Shown in pieces: positions 12,657 to 25,871 of a stretch of DNA of 64,000 nt. Position 1 is the stretch's first letter. Each line of letters opens with the position of its first letter. This DNA is from Corylus avellana (taxonomy: Eukaryota; Streptophyta; Magnoliopsida; Fagales; Betulaceae), in contig NC_081544.1 of assembly GCF_901000735.1 (NCBI RefSeq), positions 32,625,235 to 32,689,234 on the forward strand, read 5' to 3'. The notes under the pieces were generated by a model that was not told the DNA's origin, did no database searches, and saw only the letters and a list, made by a program, of their open reading frames with translations. Made by a program: the position numbers and the translations under genes.

Positions 12657-13316
12657 ACTGTTTTTTTGGATCAATGCAGCTTCAGTAAATTCTTAAATTT
12701 TGTGCAGTCTATTTTATCTGTGTACCTCTCAATGGTTTCAATCACTTATACTGTATCTTCTTGTGATCTATGATCATTTCAATAATCATGCCTTATTTTA
12801 TCATGTTCTAGTTATAATTTGTCATCGATTGAAACCGGCCTCAAGAAATTGATTATCATAAATAGACTAGAATCTCCAAGCTTGAAACTATGCTACCCGG
12901 GTAGTATCATTGATGGTCATTGGTGCAAATTTTTTGTTGATTACTATTAACGGAGCAGTTTAACAATTGCAGAGCTTTTGAGGTCTCATTTCCTCCAATT
13001 CTCTTATGACAATTTCAATTGTAAGTCTCTGAACCTTCAATAATTATAGAACAGTGTTATTTTCACACCTCCTTTTACCATTGGGTTAAACTTAAATCTA
13101 ATTTTACTACCTTGGCTTGCAGCCTTATCAAAATGCTGTTTGAATTTTTAAAAATATCAATTTTACTACTCGAGTTTTGCATGTTTACCGAATTACAATT
13201 GTCGTCAATTTTCCATCCAAATCAGTCATGTTGCCATGCCAGCAAATAGCCATGCCATCTCTTCTAAAAGATTGTTGCGTGTGTACATCTCACCATACTT
13301 GACACGTGTGATACTA

Positions 13317-13443
13317 AGAAATGTTACACACTTTCACTCACACTTTTTGACGTGTTGTATTAAAAATCATCACTAGATACAAAATTTTATGGTGATTTTT
13401 AGTGCCACAACAAAAAGTTTGAGAGTAAGTATGTAGCATTTCT
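13317..13443. mobile_element. Near-palindromic MITE
   Basis: About 127 bp. The left end AGAAATGTTACACACTTTC pairs with a right end that reads on the other strand AGAAATGCTACATACTTAC. The pairing continues through ACTTTTTG and AAAAATCA toward a short centre. There is no coding capacity. Confidence 0.75.
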
Positions 13444-13732
13444 CAATATATTTTGGTACACTTTTGATTGTTATCAGGTGACAACTGGTAGATGGGCAAT
13501 CTTTCAAGCCTAAATTCATTAGAGTGAGTCAAGCTGAAAAGGCCATAAGGCATTTGTTTTCTATACCTTGATTTAGTTTGGAAATCGTTTTGTGAAATGG
13601 CATTCATGGGATTAGCATTCATGGGAAATCGTTTTTTTTTTTTTTTTCATTCTTTCTCTATTTTTTGTATATTTATCTTATGATGATCTTGTGTTAGTCC
13701 TAAGGCTTGGACTGATCCTCCTTATATAAGGG

Positions 13733-14802
13733 TAGGGGTGTTAATCTGGTCCTGTTTTTCGGTTTTTGGCCAAAATCGGGACCGGTACCGGGGTACCCCG
13801 ATTCTTGAATTTGGAAAACCGGAACCAGGGATCCCGATTACCAGCCGATTCCAGTTTTTACCTGGTCCAGTAACCCCTTTTTTTAAAAAATGTTTTTTTT
13901 TTTTTTTTTTTGAAACCTCATGAAAAAATTGTTTTCTGAAATGAAACCTCGTGATTCATAACCATTTAATTACCTTAATATCAAATTGACAAATACCTAA
14001 AGTTTAAAGGAAAGAGAAATTTATCTTTGAAGAACTGTCAATTCATTCGGCTAAACTCACTAATACAAAACTCACCAAGAAAATCATCAAGCACAAAAAG
14101 TAAATCTTCAAAAAATGAAGCACACAAAAGCAAACTAACCAAAACAAATCCATACCATACACAAAAAGTGGAGAGGAAGAAGAGAATCGGAGGAAAGATG
14201 AGAGAAGAAGAGGGAGAAGAGAAGAAAATGGAAAAAGAAAAAATGAGGAGAGAGAGGAGGCTCTTGGAGGATGAAGAGGAAGAAAAAAAAAAAGAAAGAA
14301 AGAAGGGAAATATAAATGATGAGAAGACACAAATAACCCTCTTAATTTAACTATGACAAAGAAAGAATAAGGCCTAACAGTAAATCTACACCATTATATA
14401 AAAAGTAAGTGAGGTGAAATACCCAAAAATTCGTTTAAACTAATTCAAATTCAAAATAACCCCAAATCAAATTCATTATTTCCTTACTAATTAAATTGGG
14501 TGAGCTTAATACCAAAGGGAAAAATAACAATTTGGCGTCATCAAAGAAAAAGCACTGTTATAGAGGCATTGGCTCTTTTGTATATTAATTTAATATATAT
14601 ATATCAAATATTAAAAAAATTATTATTATATATAAATGCACCCGGTTCCAATTTCCCGGTTTGTACCGGGTGCCCAAAACTGGGACTAGAACCGGGGTCC
14701 TCGGTTTTTGTTTTTTTTTGCAACCAGAACCGACTCCCTAGTTTCTCAGCTTCCGGTTTCCTAGTTCCGGTTCCGGTTTCCTAGTAATTTTTGACACCCC
14801 TA
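13733..14802. mobile_element. Non-autonomous hAT-like element
   Basis: It starts TAGGGGTGTTAAT and ends TTGACACCCCTA, giving inverted termini TAGGGGTGT typical of plant hAT elements. Both subterminal regions are crowded with CCGG, GGTACC and CCGGTTCC motifs in opposite orientation. The 8-bp flanks are TATAAGGG and TATAATAA, so only the first five bases agree and the target duplication is doubtful. The interior is AT- and purine-rich with no transposase. Confidence 0.65.
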
Positions 14803-15171
14803 TATAATAATGGATAGTGTCCTTCCAACGACAGAGAGAAGAAAAATAAATAAAAACTGTTATATGACACCATTTTTTCTTGAAGAGTGTATAGCTTGGT
14901 GGGTAGATAAGAAAAAGTAATATTAAAAGGAAGACTGACTTTTGTCCTCATCTTGTCCTTCCAAAGGCAATGTTACTTTTAAAATTACCATTAAATCAAA
15001 ATGCAATAATAATTTATTCTAAATTTAAAAATAATTTAAAAATTCACATCACTTTTAAAGGGACAAAAAAAGAAGTTTTAAAAAAAAATGCATATAACTT
15101 GGCTTTTAGTTCATCAAGTGTGTAAGTTATTGATGAAGTGATTTAACCCTCCAAGCCCAAGGTGCATCAAT

Positions 15172-15259
15172 GGCCCAAAACAACGTGAGAGAGGTAGTCA
15201 AAATTAAAGCTGAGGTTTAGCCAAGACCCATTGACTTTGCCAATAAAAAAATCGGCCCA
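15172..15259. promoter_or_regulatory. Two GGCCCA (site II-like) elements upstream of the DUF1664 gene
   Basis: GGCCCA occurs at 15172-15177 and 15254-15259, 100-190 bp upstream of a TATA box. Site II-type TGGGCC/GGCCCA motifs are common in promoters of plant genes for organelle and ribosomal proteins. Assignment is by motif only. Confidence 0.35.
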
Positions 15260-15360
15260 AAATCATAACCCAATATTAGTTGGACTCTTTCATCGAATGA
15301 GGATCAGCCCTAAACAATACAGTAACTAAATAATAAAAAAGCCAGCTGTACGTCTCCTTC

Positions 15361-15368
15361 TATAAATA
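15361..15368 (+). promoter_or_regulatory. Putative TATA box of the DUF1664 gene
   Basis: A consensus TATAAATA in the context CTTCTATAAATAGAAAAC, 173 bp upstream of the ATG at 15541. Confidence 0.6.
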
Positions 15369-15540
15369 GAAAACAAAACGAAGTCGGTTATGTATAACGC
15401 CGTCGTTTTAAGAATCTGATTATAGAAAGAGTCATCGTCACCAACCAGCGTACGCATTCTCCCGGAAACCCTGTCCTCACTCGGCGTTGTCATACAAATT
15501 CTCTCTCTCATCTTAGGTTTTGGAGTCACCAAACTCAGCC

Positions 15541-18500
15541 ATGGCTTTGCAAACCGGCATGGGTTTTTCTCGGGTCCTGATCTTAGTCGGAGCAGGTGCT
15601 GTCTGTTTTTCCAGCCGGGCCATACATAAAAAATCTCTATCAGTTGTGAGCTATTTTGATCTCTGAGTTTGTTTTTATTTATGCAGGATACACTAGCACG
15701 ATCCTGATCAAGAACGGTAAATTCTCGGACTTGCTTGGCGAGCTTCAGGTATTGTGCTGATTTTACTGCTCCGTCAAATCTAGTTCCGCTTGCTACTCGT
15801 ACTCTGAATTTTTTTAATTTTTTTTAATTTTAATTTTTTTTAATTTTTTAATTTTTTTTGTATTTGTGTTTGTCTATTAGGTATTATTTTGTGTTTTATT
15901 TTGTGGTTTTTTATTTTTTCAGTTTCATTATTATTATGATTATTTAAATTTTGAGTTGTAAAATTGAAAAGATTTTAGTGAATCATGTTGACTGTTTGAT
16001 TTTTTTTTTTTTGTGAAATTAATGAGAACTATATAGTTTATGTGGGGAAATTTTTCCACAATTGAATAACCTTCATGATATATATATAACGTGGATTACC
16101 CTATTGCATTGGCAGTCATTGTTGAAGGGAGTGGAAAAATCTGGGGATCAATCAGATGGCGATTCTGATGCCATCGCGGCCCAGGTAATGTGAAGATGAA
16201 AATTTTATAAAACAACGATTGAATTTTTTTTTACTTGCTAAAGGGCATTTAGGAACTGGGATATGCAGTGTGCTGGAATCTTACTTGACTATTTTGTAGG
16301 TGCGACGATTGGCAATGGAGGTTCGACAATTAGCCTCTGCACGGCATATTACTGTTCTGAATGGGAATGGTGGCCAAATTGGTATCCTCTATCATATACC
16401 TAAACAATTCCTTTATATGGTCTACCGTCTACGGCTATTTCATTTTTTTTTTTTTTTTTTTTTTGGATATGACAAAGTGATTCTCATGCATTATGCCTTT
16501 TTCTTTTTGTTATAAGTTAGGAAAACTGCTAATTATTACCGAATTATGCATTTTCTGATGCTTATGAAGTGTATTCTAGCTGGGACTTTGTTGTTTAATT
16601 TTACCCCCTCTTTGTGTCTTTTTCCAGGTAACTTGACATCTCTTGTAGTTCCAGCTGCTACCTTGGGGGCATTGGGCTATGGCTACATGTGGTGGAAGGT
16701 ATCTAGATGTGCTTATTAATTCTTTTGTTTAGTTTACTTCTGATAAAGATATTTGCATTTTGACCAATTTTTCATGTATTCACATTTTGTGTGATTGTAC
16801 TGTTTTGACGGATTGATTCTCAATTTTTTTTTTTTTTTTGGGTGAGATTCTGAGACCATTGTACGTGCTTTATGGATATTAATTTGTTTTCTCCCCTTTT
16901 CTTTTATGATTAGGGTCTTTCATTCTCAGATCTTATGTATGTGACAAAGCGGAATATGGCTAGTGCTGTTTCAAACTTGACAAAGCATCTGGAGAATGTG
17001 TCAGAGGCTCTTGCTGTAAGTTTCGGTTTAAATAATTTTTCTTAGACTACTATAGGTAATTTCAAAAAATAAGCATGGATTAGACACCATTGTGCATGTT
17101 TTGTTTCAATGGTATTGATAGGTCAAGTCTTGAGATCTTGATGAACAGTTTTAAAGTGTTTTGTGATATTTCAAAGGCTTTAAAAGCCTGCTTTATATTT
17201 CCGTTTATTAATAAACCTCTTTTACTGTTCGATTATTACCATGTTAGATGCATGTCGGAGCAACAAGCTTGTCCATAGCTGTGACCAATAGTTTGGATAT
17301 TTTTGAACTTATCTGCCATTGTTTGCATCAATACAGTGTAAAAGATATTTATTCTGACAATTTATACTCTGGGTGCATTTTTTTCATTCTCTGATATCGC
17401 TGTTTGTTTTCCTTTTGATGAGTGTTCATTCTCCGGTATTGTAAAGTAAATATCAGGGTGTCTGTGCGCATGTGAATTGTGTTTTATGTGTGTCAACTTT
17501 GGGAACCTCAAAAGAATGAAAATTTGAGGCAACAGAGTTGCTCTTTTACCTTCAATCTTGGCAGCCATACATAAAAATTCAGCTAGTTATTATTGTATAC
17601 TTTAAGTTCAATGAGGCAATATTCTTTTAGATGTTATTTTATATTTTTAATTGTTTTCTACAAATTTTCATTGTGTTTCAACAATTCTTCTATTGGACAG
17701 GCAACAAAGAGGCACTTGACGCAGCGAATTGCAAACTTGGATGATAAAATGGAAAAGCAGAACGAGATGTCCAAGTTAATTAAGAATGATGTATGTGCTT
17801 TGAGGTTTTTATGATTTTGTTATTCTTAGTTTCTAGAGTAAAATCAGCGAAGTACAATATTTTCCAATATTATGGGTCGTCTAGAGCTGATTCTGATGAT
17901 ATATTCATGGAGAATGGAGATCAGTTGTGTACTTTCCAGTATCGTTATACTGTCTTTTATTCATTCGAACATGGATGGTAGGTAATTCTCATTTCTATGT
18001 TTTATTTGCATTGTCATTTTAATATGGTTTAAACTTGTGTAACAGGTCGCTGAAGTTCAAAAATCTCTTTGTGACATTGGCTATGACTTGAATGACTTAC
18101 AGAGGCTGGTGGAAGGTTTGGTGAGTTTTTTTTCATGAAGTTTGTTTTGGTGGTGTCAGTTGTGTGGTGGCGTTTGCACTAGTGATCTTTTGTAGTGTGT
18201 CATCTCTACTACCCACTCTTTGCCCCGATTCAAGATTTCTTCTTTCGCCATTTGTTTCCAAGAAAAAAAAAAAGAAGAAAAGGTTTTCTCATATATTTAT
18301 CTTTCATGATCTCCAGAAGAAAGGGACACCGTAGTAATAATTTCATATATGTTGCTTTTTTTTAAAAAAAAAATTGTATTGATTGTAATGTTAAGTTTCT
18401 TTGTTTCAGGATGGGAAGATAGGTACGCTGGAAGGAAAACAGGTAAGACTTTATATCTAATAATGTGTGTGTGTGTGTGTGTATTTATACACGTGATTAC

Positions 18501-20182
18501 ATATACATATACATATCCTCATTTTATATGAGAAGCCATATCTTTACAGATAAATAAAGAATTTCTATTCTACGCTATAACATTTGCTGAGATTTTCTGT
18601 TTATAATTTTTGTCCTAGCGTGGAAAATTAAAATCCTAACCAGTAAGAGGTAAAAAGGGATAACAAGCAATTATAATCTATTTTTAAAAGTGAGGTGTAT
18701 TTATGGTTGGAAGAAATATATGCCTATAGTGGTAATCTGGTTTGCTGACGAATTTTGTTTGCAAAACATGTTAGTATTTGTTGTTTCAAGTTGAAATTCA
18801 TATGGTTAGTAAGAAGAGAAGAGAGAAAAAAGGTGGGGCTAAGGGGAGGGGGGTGTATTTGTGGGGAAGAAACCAGGTAACCAAGTTGTGGCAATTGAAG
18901 TTTTTATTATAACTTCTTTTTTGGTTAAAAATAATAAAAGGAAGTTGCAATGATGCCTTTTGGGTTATTTGAGTACTGAAAAATTATGATATCCCATGGA
19001 TGGGCTAGATGTGTTCCATTCTAACGAACTCAGAGATACATAACAGAGCAGATTTATGTTACTTAAAAGGTAAGTTGAGTGATGTCTTGGTTTACAAGTT
19101 TCAGTGAGGTGTATTTCATTTTTGGTTGAGATAGTTGTATTGTGGCTGGTATTTTGAACTTACTACTGTGAGGATAAATCACCACAGATATGTGACTTGC
19201 ACTGGTTTTGGCTGTTAATCTTACAGTTGTATTTGCATATGTATCAGCTTGAGGAGATGCTGACATTATTTTATGGTGACAGGATATTGCAAATCTTGGT
19301 GTTCTGTACCTGTGCAACTTTGTTGATGGAAGGAAGGGGATAATGCCTGAAGTTCTGAAGGTTGGAGCCAGTAGTTGTTTAAATATAATTTGGAGTTAAC
19401 TTTTGAGCTGGTATCTTTTTTTTTTTTTTTTTTGAGCTCCCCCAATTGGTTGATTATTTCAAATGCATCCATCCTACTTGATAATAAATGGTATTGTAAC
19501 CAAAGGTAACAATGTTCCTGTCACTCGTGTTCATTGCATGCCACACTTTAAAGTGGCAGTAATGGCATCTGATGCTATCTCCCTATTGTTTTAAAGAATG
19601 TATAATGTGCTTGGTGGTTATGGATTAATCTTTTGTTACTTACTTGGAACAATCACTAATGTTTAGGTGATATAGAGTATATAATGCTGTCTTTAACATT
19701 TTCCTTATTGCATAATTGTAGTCTCATCTCTATGGGCTTTCTTACAGAGCTAATTTAACTGTTTGGTTAACATCTTGCAGGAGCAACTTAAACTTAATGG
19801 AAAATCTCGTAGTTTACTCACGTATCCAGAAGCTCCAAGTCTGAAGGTTCTTTCCTATGTACTCTGTTTCTTCTGGTTGCTGAATTAACAAAATTGAAAT
19901 ATGTGAAACATGGGATAGGGATTCAGACTTTCAGTGATTCAAATCCCCTAATCCAGTTGATTATCACGTATTGCTTAGTCTGCAAGTCCTCACTGACAAC
20001 ATGACCTGCCTATCTATAAGTTTCTTAAGTGAAGACACTTCTCATATGGTTACACTTTTTAGTTTGTGGAATTTTTTCCTCTGTTCCTACATTATAATGG
20101 GACAGGCCCATCAAGTTTCTCATTTAAATGCTCTCTTATCTCTCTTTTGATGACACTCTTTCTCTTGATGTGGTTGCAAATG

Positions 20183-20218
<36 letters not shown>

Positions 20219-21569
20219 CCTGATTTTTTTCAGGGCTTTATAATGCCTTTTGACATCAGCTATGGAATTTGTATTCCTGAGTAATTGATTATATGCATCT
20301 TTTGGTAAGATGTGTCCTCTTTGTTTGAACTTTATGCCATTTTATCTGCTTGTAGGGTCTTAAGGACATTGCAGACACTATGGCCGGAGGTATGGATAGG
20401 TCAGCATCAGATGCTATTGTGCAAGATGGTGTTGATAGGTTGGAAGAACAGCCGAGACCCCTTCTGAGGTTTGAATTTATCGTTTCATCAGAGTGCATTT
20501 TCTGGACAAGAACACGTGCTTTTGAATGTGTGTGATTGTGTGCTTTTGTGAGCTAGGCGATTGATACCTACTTCTGTTCATTTTAGAACCACATTTCTTA
20601 GTATCCTGTTTGTATGAGTGGGTTTTAGGAATCCTAATCACTGTATAGCTTGTATTGAATTCTTCATTACGCTTTCAGTGTCAAGGTTGATGTCGTTTTT
20701 CCCAAGAGCAGTAGTTCCTTGGGGAAAGAGAGGGGGGACAAAATGAAATATAATGATAAACTGAAATAAATAAATGAATCGATACTTTTGCTCAGATTAC
20801 TTTGAAGATCAATTTTCTTTTTTAACAAGTGAGCAGCAATTTCATGCTCTTGATTCAGTCTCACTTCAACTCCCTCTTTACAATGGGTCACCACAAAATT
20901 CTTCACTTTTTGAGAAGAGTTTATTGTAAGTAGGTGGTGCCAATTGACTAAGTGCGCATATTCTGATTTAGTTATGCCATGTCTGAGGCCTTGTGTTGTG
21001 CTTCATTAGCAAACCCGGTCATTGTCCACATTTATTTTTTGAGGTTCCTGTTTTAGAGCATCTTATGTGCCAAACCTGCACCTTTATATGCATGTCGTTG
21101 TTTCTCGAGCTAAGTTGGTTGACGTTCATAGTAGATTTATGCTTGAAACACGTATTCATCACTGAGAGCAAAGGTACACATAGCTTTATGGTTCCAGCCT
21201 GCCTGGTTTGTGAACTAACTCATTCCCTATTTTAATGAGTGATAAGGTTATTTAGCCATAGATCCAGTTTCAAAGACCATTATCTTTTTGAATATAGTAT
21301 AGACATTCTAGTAGTAGGGTTAGTAGATTCACTGGTTATAATGACTTTTGGGCCGGAAGGCAATAGTATAATGGGGTAGATAAGGTTTAGCTATTCTGTT
21401 TGTGTTAGAGATAATGCCATAAAATCTGCCAATGCATGTAACTCCTTACAGTTTTTGTTCTCTACTTCTCTTCTCCCTTGGAGAAATTTGACAGATTTGT
21501 TCTATATAGTTTTATTCAATTGTGCTTATACCACTTGAACTTTGCAGGGCGCTTTCTACCAAGTGTTGA
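15541..21569 (+). CDS. DUF1664 family protein
   Basis: Thirteen exons: 15541-15595, 15687-15748, 16116-16184, 16300-16381, 16628-16698, 16914-17015, 17701-17790, 18046-18120, 18410-18442, 19283-19360, 19781-19846, 20356-20468, 21548-21569, giving 305 residues. An N-terminal hydrophobic segment (about 8-25, with VLILVGAG) and a second at about 92-110 (LVVPAATLGALGYGYMWW) suggest membrane attachment. Between and after them the sequence is helical and heptad-like (VRRLAMEVRQLA, NLTKHLENVSEALA, KRHLTQRIANLDDKMEKQ), consistent with coiled coil. This matches the plant-specific DUF1664 family, whose biochemical role I do not know. The last exon adds only ALSTKC after an intron of about 1.1 kb; this short end resembles the family's usual C-terminus. 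Introns contain (GT)n near 18465 and (CT)n near 20190. Confidence 0.88.
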
Positions 21570-22601
21570 GTACAATATTCTGGACTCGATGGTAACCTAC
21601 CTATCATATGGCTCTCCTCTATGTACTCAGTTGATGGTCAATATGGTTTGATTGTTCAAGTTTGATGTACACATCAGTCGTTACTGATGGGATGTCGTTA
21701 ATTTCTATATGCATATATATATTTTTTCTTGGTTTGGAATACCACGCGGATGGATTCTGATGCAGCCTATTCAGTGCTGTGAAAGCTTGTTTCTATATAA
21801 CATCGGACAGAATAAAACAATTCCGTCAGGGTGTCCAAATAATCTCAGGCATTGCTGAAAGGCCAACTCAATTTCAACCTATCTACATGAGATTTGGCCC
21901 ATATCTTCTTCTACTTGTGCTAGAGACTTTTTTATTTTATTATTATTTTCTTATACATATTTTTATCATGGATCAGATTTGTTTTTCTGGCCATCTCGTG
22001 ATATGCTCAAATGGCTGGGGTTGTACGGATGGCAATTTAGTTCACAGTTTGTGAGTTGGGGTTTCTCGATGGAAATATAAAAGCCTACCTTCCCAAATCA
22101 CGACGCAAAAAGAAGTTAAAAACAATGGTAATTGAAATTTGGTAAAACTGGCATGCCGATTTGAAGTGGGTGGGGTTTTTGGATTGGTCGGGCTACACTG
22201 ACCCCTTAATGCTGCACGTTTCAAAATTTTCGACGTAGTAGTGTAGTACTGATCTTTTGCACGAAGAATGTAATTCAAGTTTTTATTTTGTTAATTTAAC
22301 AATTTAAATGGTGTTACGTCATATTTATTATGTTGTAATTTGTACAGCAGCGAAATTTTATTTGGACCATAAAATGGTTTTTTTCTATTTCATTAGAATA
22401 TATACATTCACTTTATTTCATGTGGTATTTATATACACGCCTTATTTCATACTCCTGCGATATACGGTACACAACTTTTGCCCTTCTTTTTTCTCAAAAA
22501 AACTTTTGCCCTTCTTTTTTATGCTAATTGAAAGAGAAACTACATGTTACTTGGGCTTAAATTTTGTAAAAGCTTTTATAGAATTGTTGCGTTGTTAGTG
22601 A
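21570..22601. other. Intergenic region between convergent genes
   Basis: About 1 kb between the stop codon of the DUF1664 gene (+) and the stop codon of the AP2 gene (-). It should hold both 3' untranslated regions. I see no gene or clear transposon here. Confidence 0.6.
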
Positions 22602-25268
22602 CTAGTGAGGGACGCTTAAGGTACGATTCCAGTCTCCGGAGGAGTTGATAAAATGCAAAGTGCTTTCCTGCGGTGATATTAGACCAGGCAATGGATTGTC
22701 ATCGGTAGAACACATGTAGGCGAGATTACCAATTTCGTTGTGAAAAATCCCTCCAATCCCTTTGTCGTTGATTGTATGCACAGGGAATTTGGTGTCATTC
22801 TCTTCGGCTTCCATGTCGGTGTTATTCAAAGCCCTCTCTGTTAGCTCTATAAACAGTGAAGATCTTAGGAGAAGGCCAAGTGCAGTTGGGGATGGTGACT
22901 TAGTTTCACTTTGAAAAACTTCCTGTTTTCTTAGGGCATTGTCCTTGGCATCCACTGTCAAGGTATTGGAGTGAAAGATGAATTGTTGATCGGTTGTTAC
23001 CCCACTTGAAATGGGGTTAGAGGACATTGTCCGAGGCTGGGGCTCTATAATTGGTTTTGGTTCTTGGGAAGCAAGAGAATTGGCACCTGCTCTTAGCCAT
23101 CTAATGTATGTGCTCAAGTTGAAGTTTGTTACTGCATTAGTGCCTCTATACTCTATTGCTGCGATATCATAAGCATGAGCAGCCTCCTCTTGAGTACCTG
23201 CAAAAACATAAAATGACCAATTATAAACCTAGTTGAATTGATATAACAATTTGGATAGTAACTGTGAGAAACTCCATACGAGACCCATCTATTCTGATAG
23301 GTGGCTGAGTAGTTCAAAATTTATTTAGATAGGTGGATTTTATATGAATCCTCGCACAATTATTGTTAAATTACTAGCAATGTAGGCAACATCACCCTAC
23401 CACTATGAGATTGCAAAGTCCTACACTTTTGATACCATTAATTTGGAATTGGATCCACAACAAATATTATCCTATTGAGTATTGATTGAAGTTAATTAGT
23501 ACCACAATAATAAAAGAACACTAGGACGAGTGAGTCCTATATAAGGTCTCTTACATTATTTGTCTAAACTGACAGATAATTGTTGTAGATCTCTATACTC
23601 TATTATTAATTTGACTTATGTAGAATCATTAAATGTACTTAGTCTAATCATGGGTTGTCTATGATTAGGGATTTGGGAAACACAAATGCAACCCTATCAA
23701 CCACCAAAAAAATAATAATAAATAAAAATATACAATTCAGATGGGTGAAACTTACTGTAAGTTCCAAGGTAGAGATATTTGTTTCCAAACACCCCCCCTA
23801 TCCTTGCTTCCCATCTTCCATTGTGATGGTGCCTGCAGTTGGTCAAAAAGTTCAACCCAAGAATATTGAATTGGTTAATTCCCTGTTAAAAAGGTTAAAT
23901 ACCAAAATATATCATTGCATGTCGAAAGTTATTTTACCTTGCAACTCCTCTATACTTGGATACACCTCTTGAAAAACCACTGCTCCTCCTAAAAACGAAC
24001 AGAAAAGCCAATTGCATTCATGGTATATATATTATTGGAAAGCTTGTTGATAAACTACTTCTGAGGGGGATGATCAGGTACCTTCTTAAAGAGGCCAAGT
24101 ATTCTTCTCTTGATACAGTCTTCATTATCTCTATTTCTTTCTCGTACTCAGATACCTGCAAGAATATCACACCAGAGACTACCAGAGTTGAGAAAAGACT
24201 TCATAGGAGAAAGACACAATGAATGAATGAAAGAAAGATACCCAAATTCATGTTACCGGGAAATTTGTAAAAGTTGATGCTCCCCAATACTTGAGGGCAG
24301 CCAAATCATATGCTCTTGCAGCAGATTCTTCTTCATCATAAGCCCCTGATTAGCAACATCATAATAAAGGTCAATGGCCTCTAAATCGAGTCCCTGTAGA
24401 AAGCAAAGATGGTTTGAATGAGCAATAATGTTAAACTACTCATTATCCCAAAAGCTTAAGCTGAGGTAAATTTAATCTTTTAATCATTAAGTTAACATTC
24501 TTCATCACGTGTTGGCTCAAATTCCTTTTTAACAGGTGATGCTCAACACGTAAAATATTTAATTTAATTTAAATAGGGTTGAATTGATGGAGTCAAGGTT
24601 TAATCTCAGAACTTTTGGCTCTGATACCATGTTAAACTACCAGTTGTCCCAAAATCTTAAGCGAATAGAAAGAAGTAAATTTAATCACTTAATCATTATT
24701 TTAACAAATAAAAGCACTCACCTAGGTACACTGCTCCATGCCATGCCAGCAATTCCAATGTGCAAAGAGTAGATCAAAGAAGGCGTAAGCAAATAATCAA
24801 GAAGAACATCTATATATATATATATAAACAAGTGGTGAATTAAGCTGTGTACCTTGCTTTCCCTTCTTCCTCTGGGTTGGATTCCATGATCCCTTATCCC
24901 ACAAATGAGCTTCAAAACGTCCAGTCCATCTATGTCTGTGTTGAGGCACATATTATAAGCAATATATATTTGAAGCATGTATGTGCATGCATGCATGTCT
25001 AAAGGTATAGATTTTTAATATCGAATTACCTGCTGACCCCACGAAATCTTGAACTTCTCTTGACGCCAGTAGTGGTAGTCGTCGTAGGTTGTTGTTTCTG
25101 TTGTTGTTGCTGCTCACCTTCATTATTGCAGCTTATTGCAGGCACAGGGGATTCCCTCAGCCGCCTCTTGATACATTTGTTAGCCAAAGCATCACCTTCA
25201 TTAATCATGCGCAAGCGAAGCGCTCCTGGGCCCAAACCATATTTCGCAGTCGCAGGGGTCATCTCCAT
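22602..25268 (-). CDS. Two-AP2-domain transcription factor, WRINKLED3/4-like
   Basis: Eight exons, complement of 22602-23197, 23756-23832, 23938-23988, 24082-24155, 24257-24345, 24722-24730, 24853-24935 and 25030-25268, giving 405 residues. The exons encode AP2 domain 1 (about 73-139, with [20 protein letters not shown] and [10 protein letters not shown]), the linker ([19 protein letters not shown]) and AP2 domain 2 (about 175-232, with [20 protein letters not shown] and [10 protein letters not shown]). The 9-nt exon at 24722-24730 encodes VYL, a hallmark of this AP2 group. WRI-type factors activate fatty-acid and cutin biosynthesis genes. The N-terminus has a basic patch (KRRLR) and a Q/T-rich stretch; the C-terminus is acidic and S-rich. 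Residue 195 is G where relatives I recall have R in IGRVFG. Start 25268 is favoured over the in-frame ATG at 25349, which lies only 6 bp from the TATA box. Exact orthology (WRI3 or WRI4) is unresolved. Confidence 0.93.
24429..24706 (-). mobile_element. TRIM retrotransposon in the AP2-gene intron
   Basis: A 278-bp element with two direct terminal repeats (24429-24497 and 24630-24706), both bounded by TGTTAA...TTAACA. Directly inside the upstream repeat, on the minus strand, lies TGGTATCAGAGC (24618-24629), the classic primer-binding site for initiator tRNA-Met. Perfect 5-bp target duplications AATAA flank it (24424-24428 and 24707-24711). The interior is about 120 bp with no coding capacity. 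It fills most of the 376-bp intron between exon 4 and the microexon and sits in gene orientation. Confidence 0.92.
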
Positions 25269-25355
25269 TTCTGATTTTTGTCTCTCAGTGTACAGAAAAC
25301 GGCAGGCAACTACTGCTTTTATTGCTTGATGTTGATAAACCAAGTGCAAGTGATG

Positions 25356-25363
25356 TTTATATA
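25356..25363 (-). promoter_or_regulatory. Putative TATA box of the AP2 gene
   Basis: On the minus strand this reads TATATAAA, 87 bp upstream of the chosen start codon. It would give a transcription start near 25325-25330, so the in-frame ATG at 25347-25349 would not be in the mRNA. Confidence 0.55.
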
Positions 25364-25871
25364 TGTGTGCAATATGTTGTCTTATGCCATTGTTTTTTTG
25401 GTTGATACGACTGCTTCAAGTCACACGACAAAATATTTCGATGATTTCCCTTTCATTTGAGACAAATTTGAAATGTCTGCTTCCTTCTAGACGGCGAAGA
25501 ACTCACTATCTGGGTCGAAACAAAATTATCCGACTCCATGTATGTAGGGGGTAAACTTCAGCAAAACAGCGGTATAATCGGACTTCAAAAATTTCATGCT
25601 CCTCAGTTTTTATTTTATTTTATTTTTTCTAAGCCAATGGTCTCGAGCCACTTCACTCTAGGTTACAAATAAGCGTGTGAATGCCCGGGAATAGGATATT
25701 TCAATCTTAAAATAGAGAGGAATCATTTGATGGTTTGTGTTCATTGCTGCTATAAATCTCATATAAGTTAATGGTGAATCGTGAACCATATAATTTAATG
25801 ATTAATCTATTAAATTTATAGGAGAATATGAGCAAATTATTAACATTAATTATTTCTCTTTATTTATTGAA

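Larger units (their letters stand above)
12657..15540. other. Intergenic region between two plus-strand genes
   Basis: This contains the 3' untranslated region of the zinc-knuckle gene, a near-palindromic MITE (13317-13443), a hAT-type element (13733-14802) and the promoter of the DUF1664 gene. No additional gene is supported. The purine-rich open frame at 14027-14350 lies inside the transposon and is low-complexity. Confidence 0.65.

Noticed and set aside
14027..14350. Lysine/glutamate-rich open frame
   Set aside because: Low-complexity purine tract inside the hAT-like element.
25269..25349. Upstream in-frame ATG (25349) for the AP2 gene
   Set aside because: It lies 6 bp from the probable TATA box, so it should not be in the mRNA.
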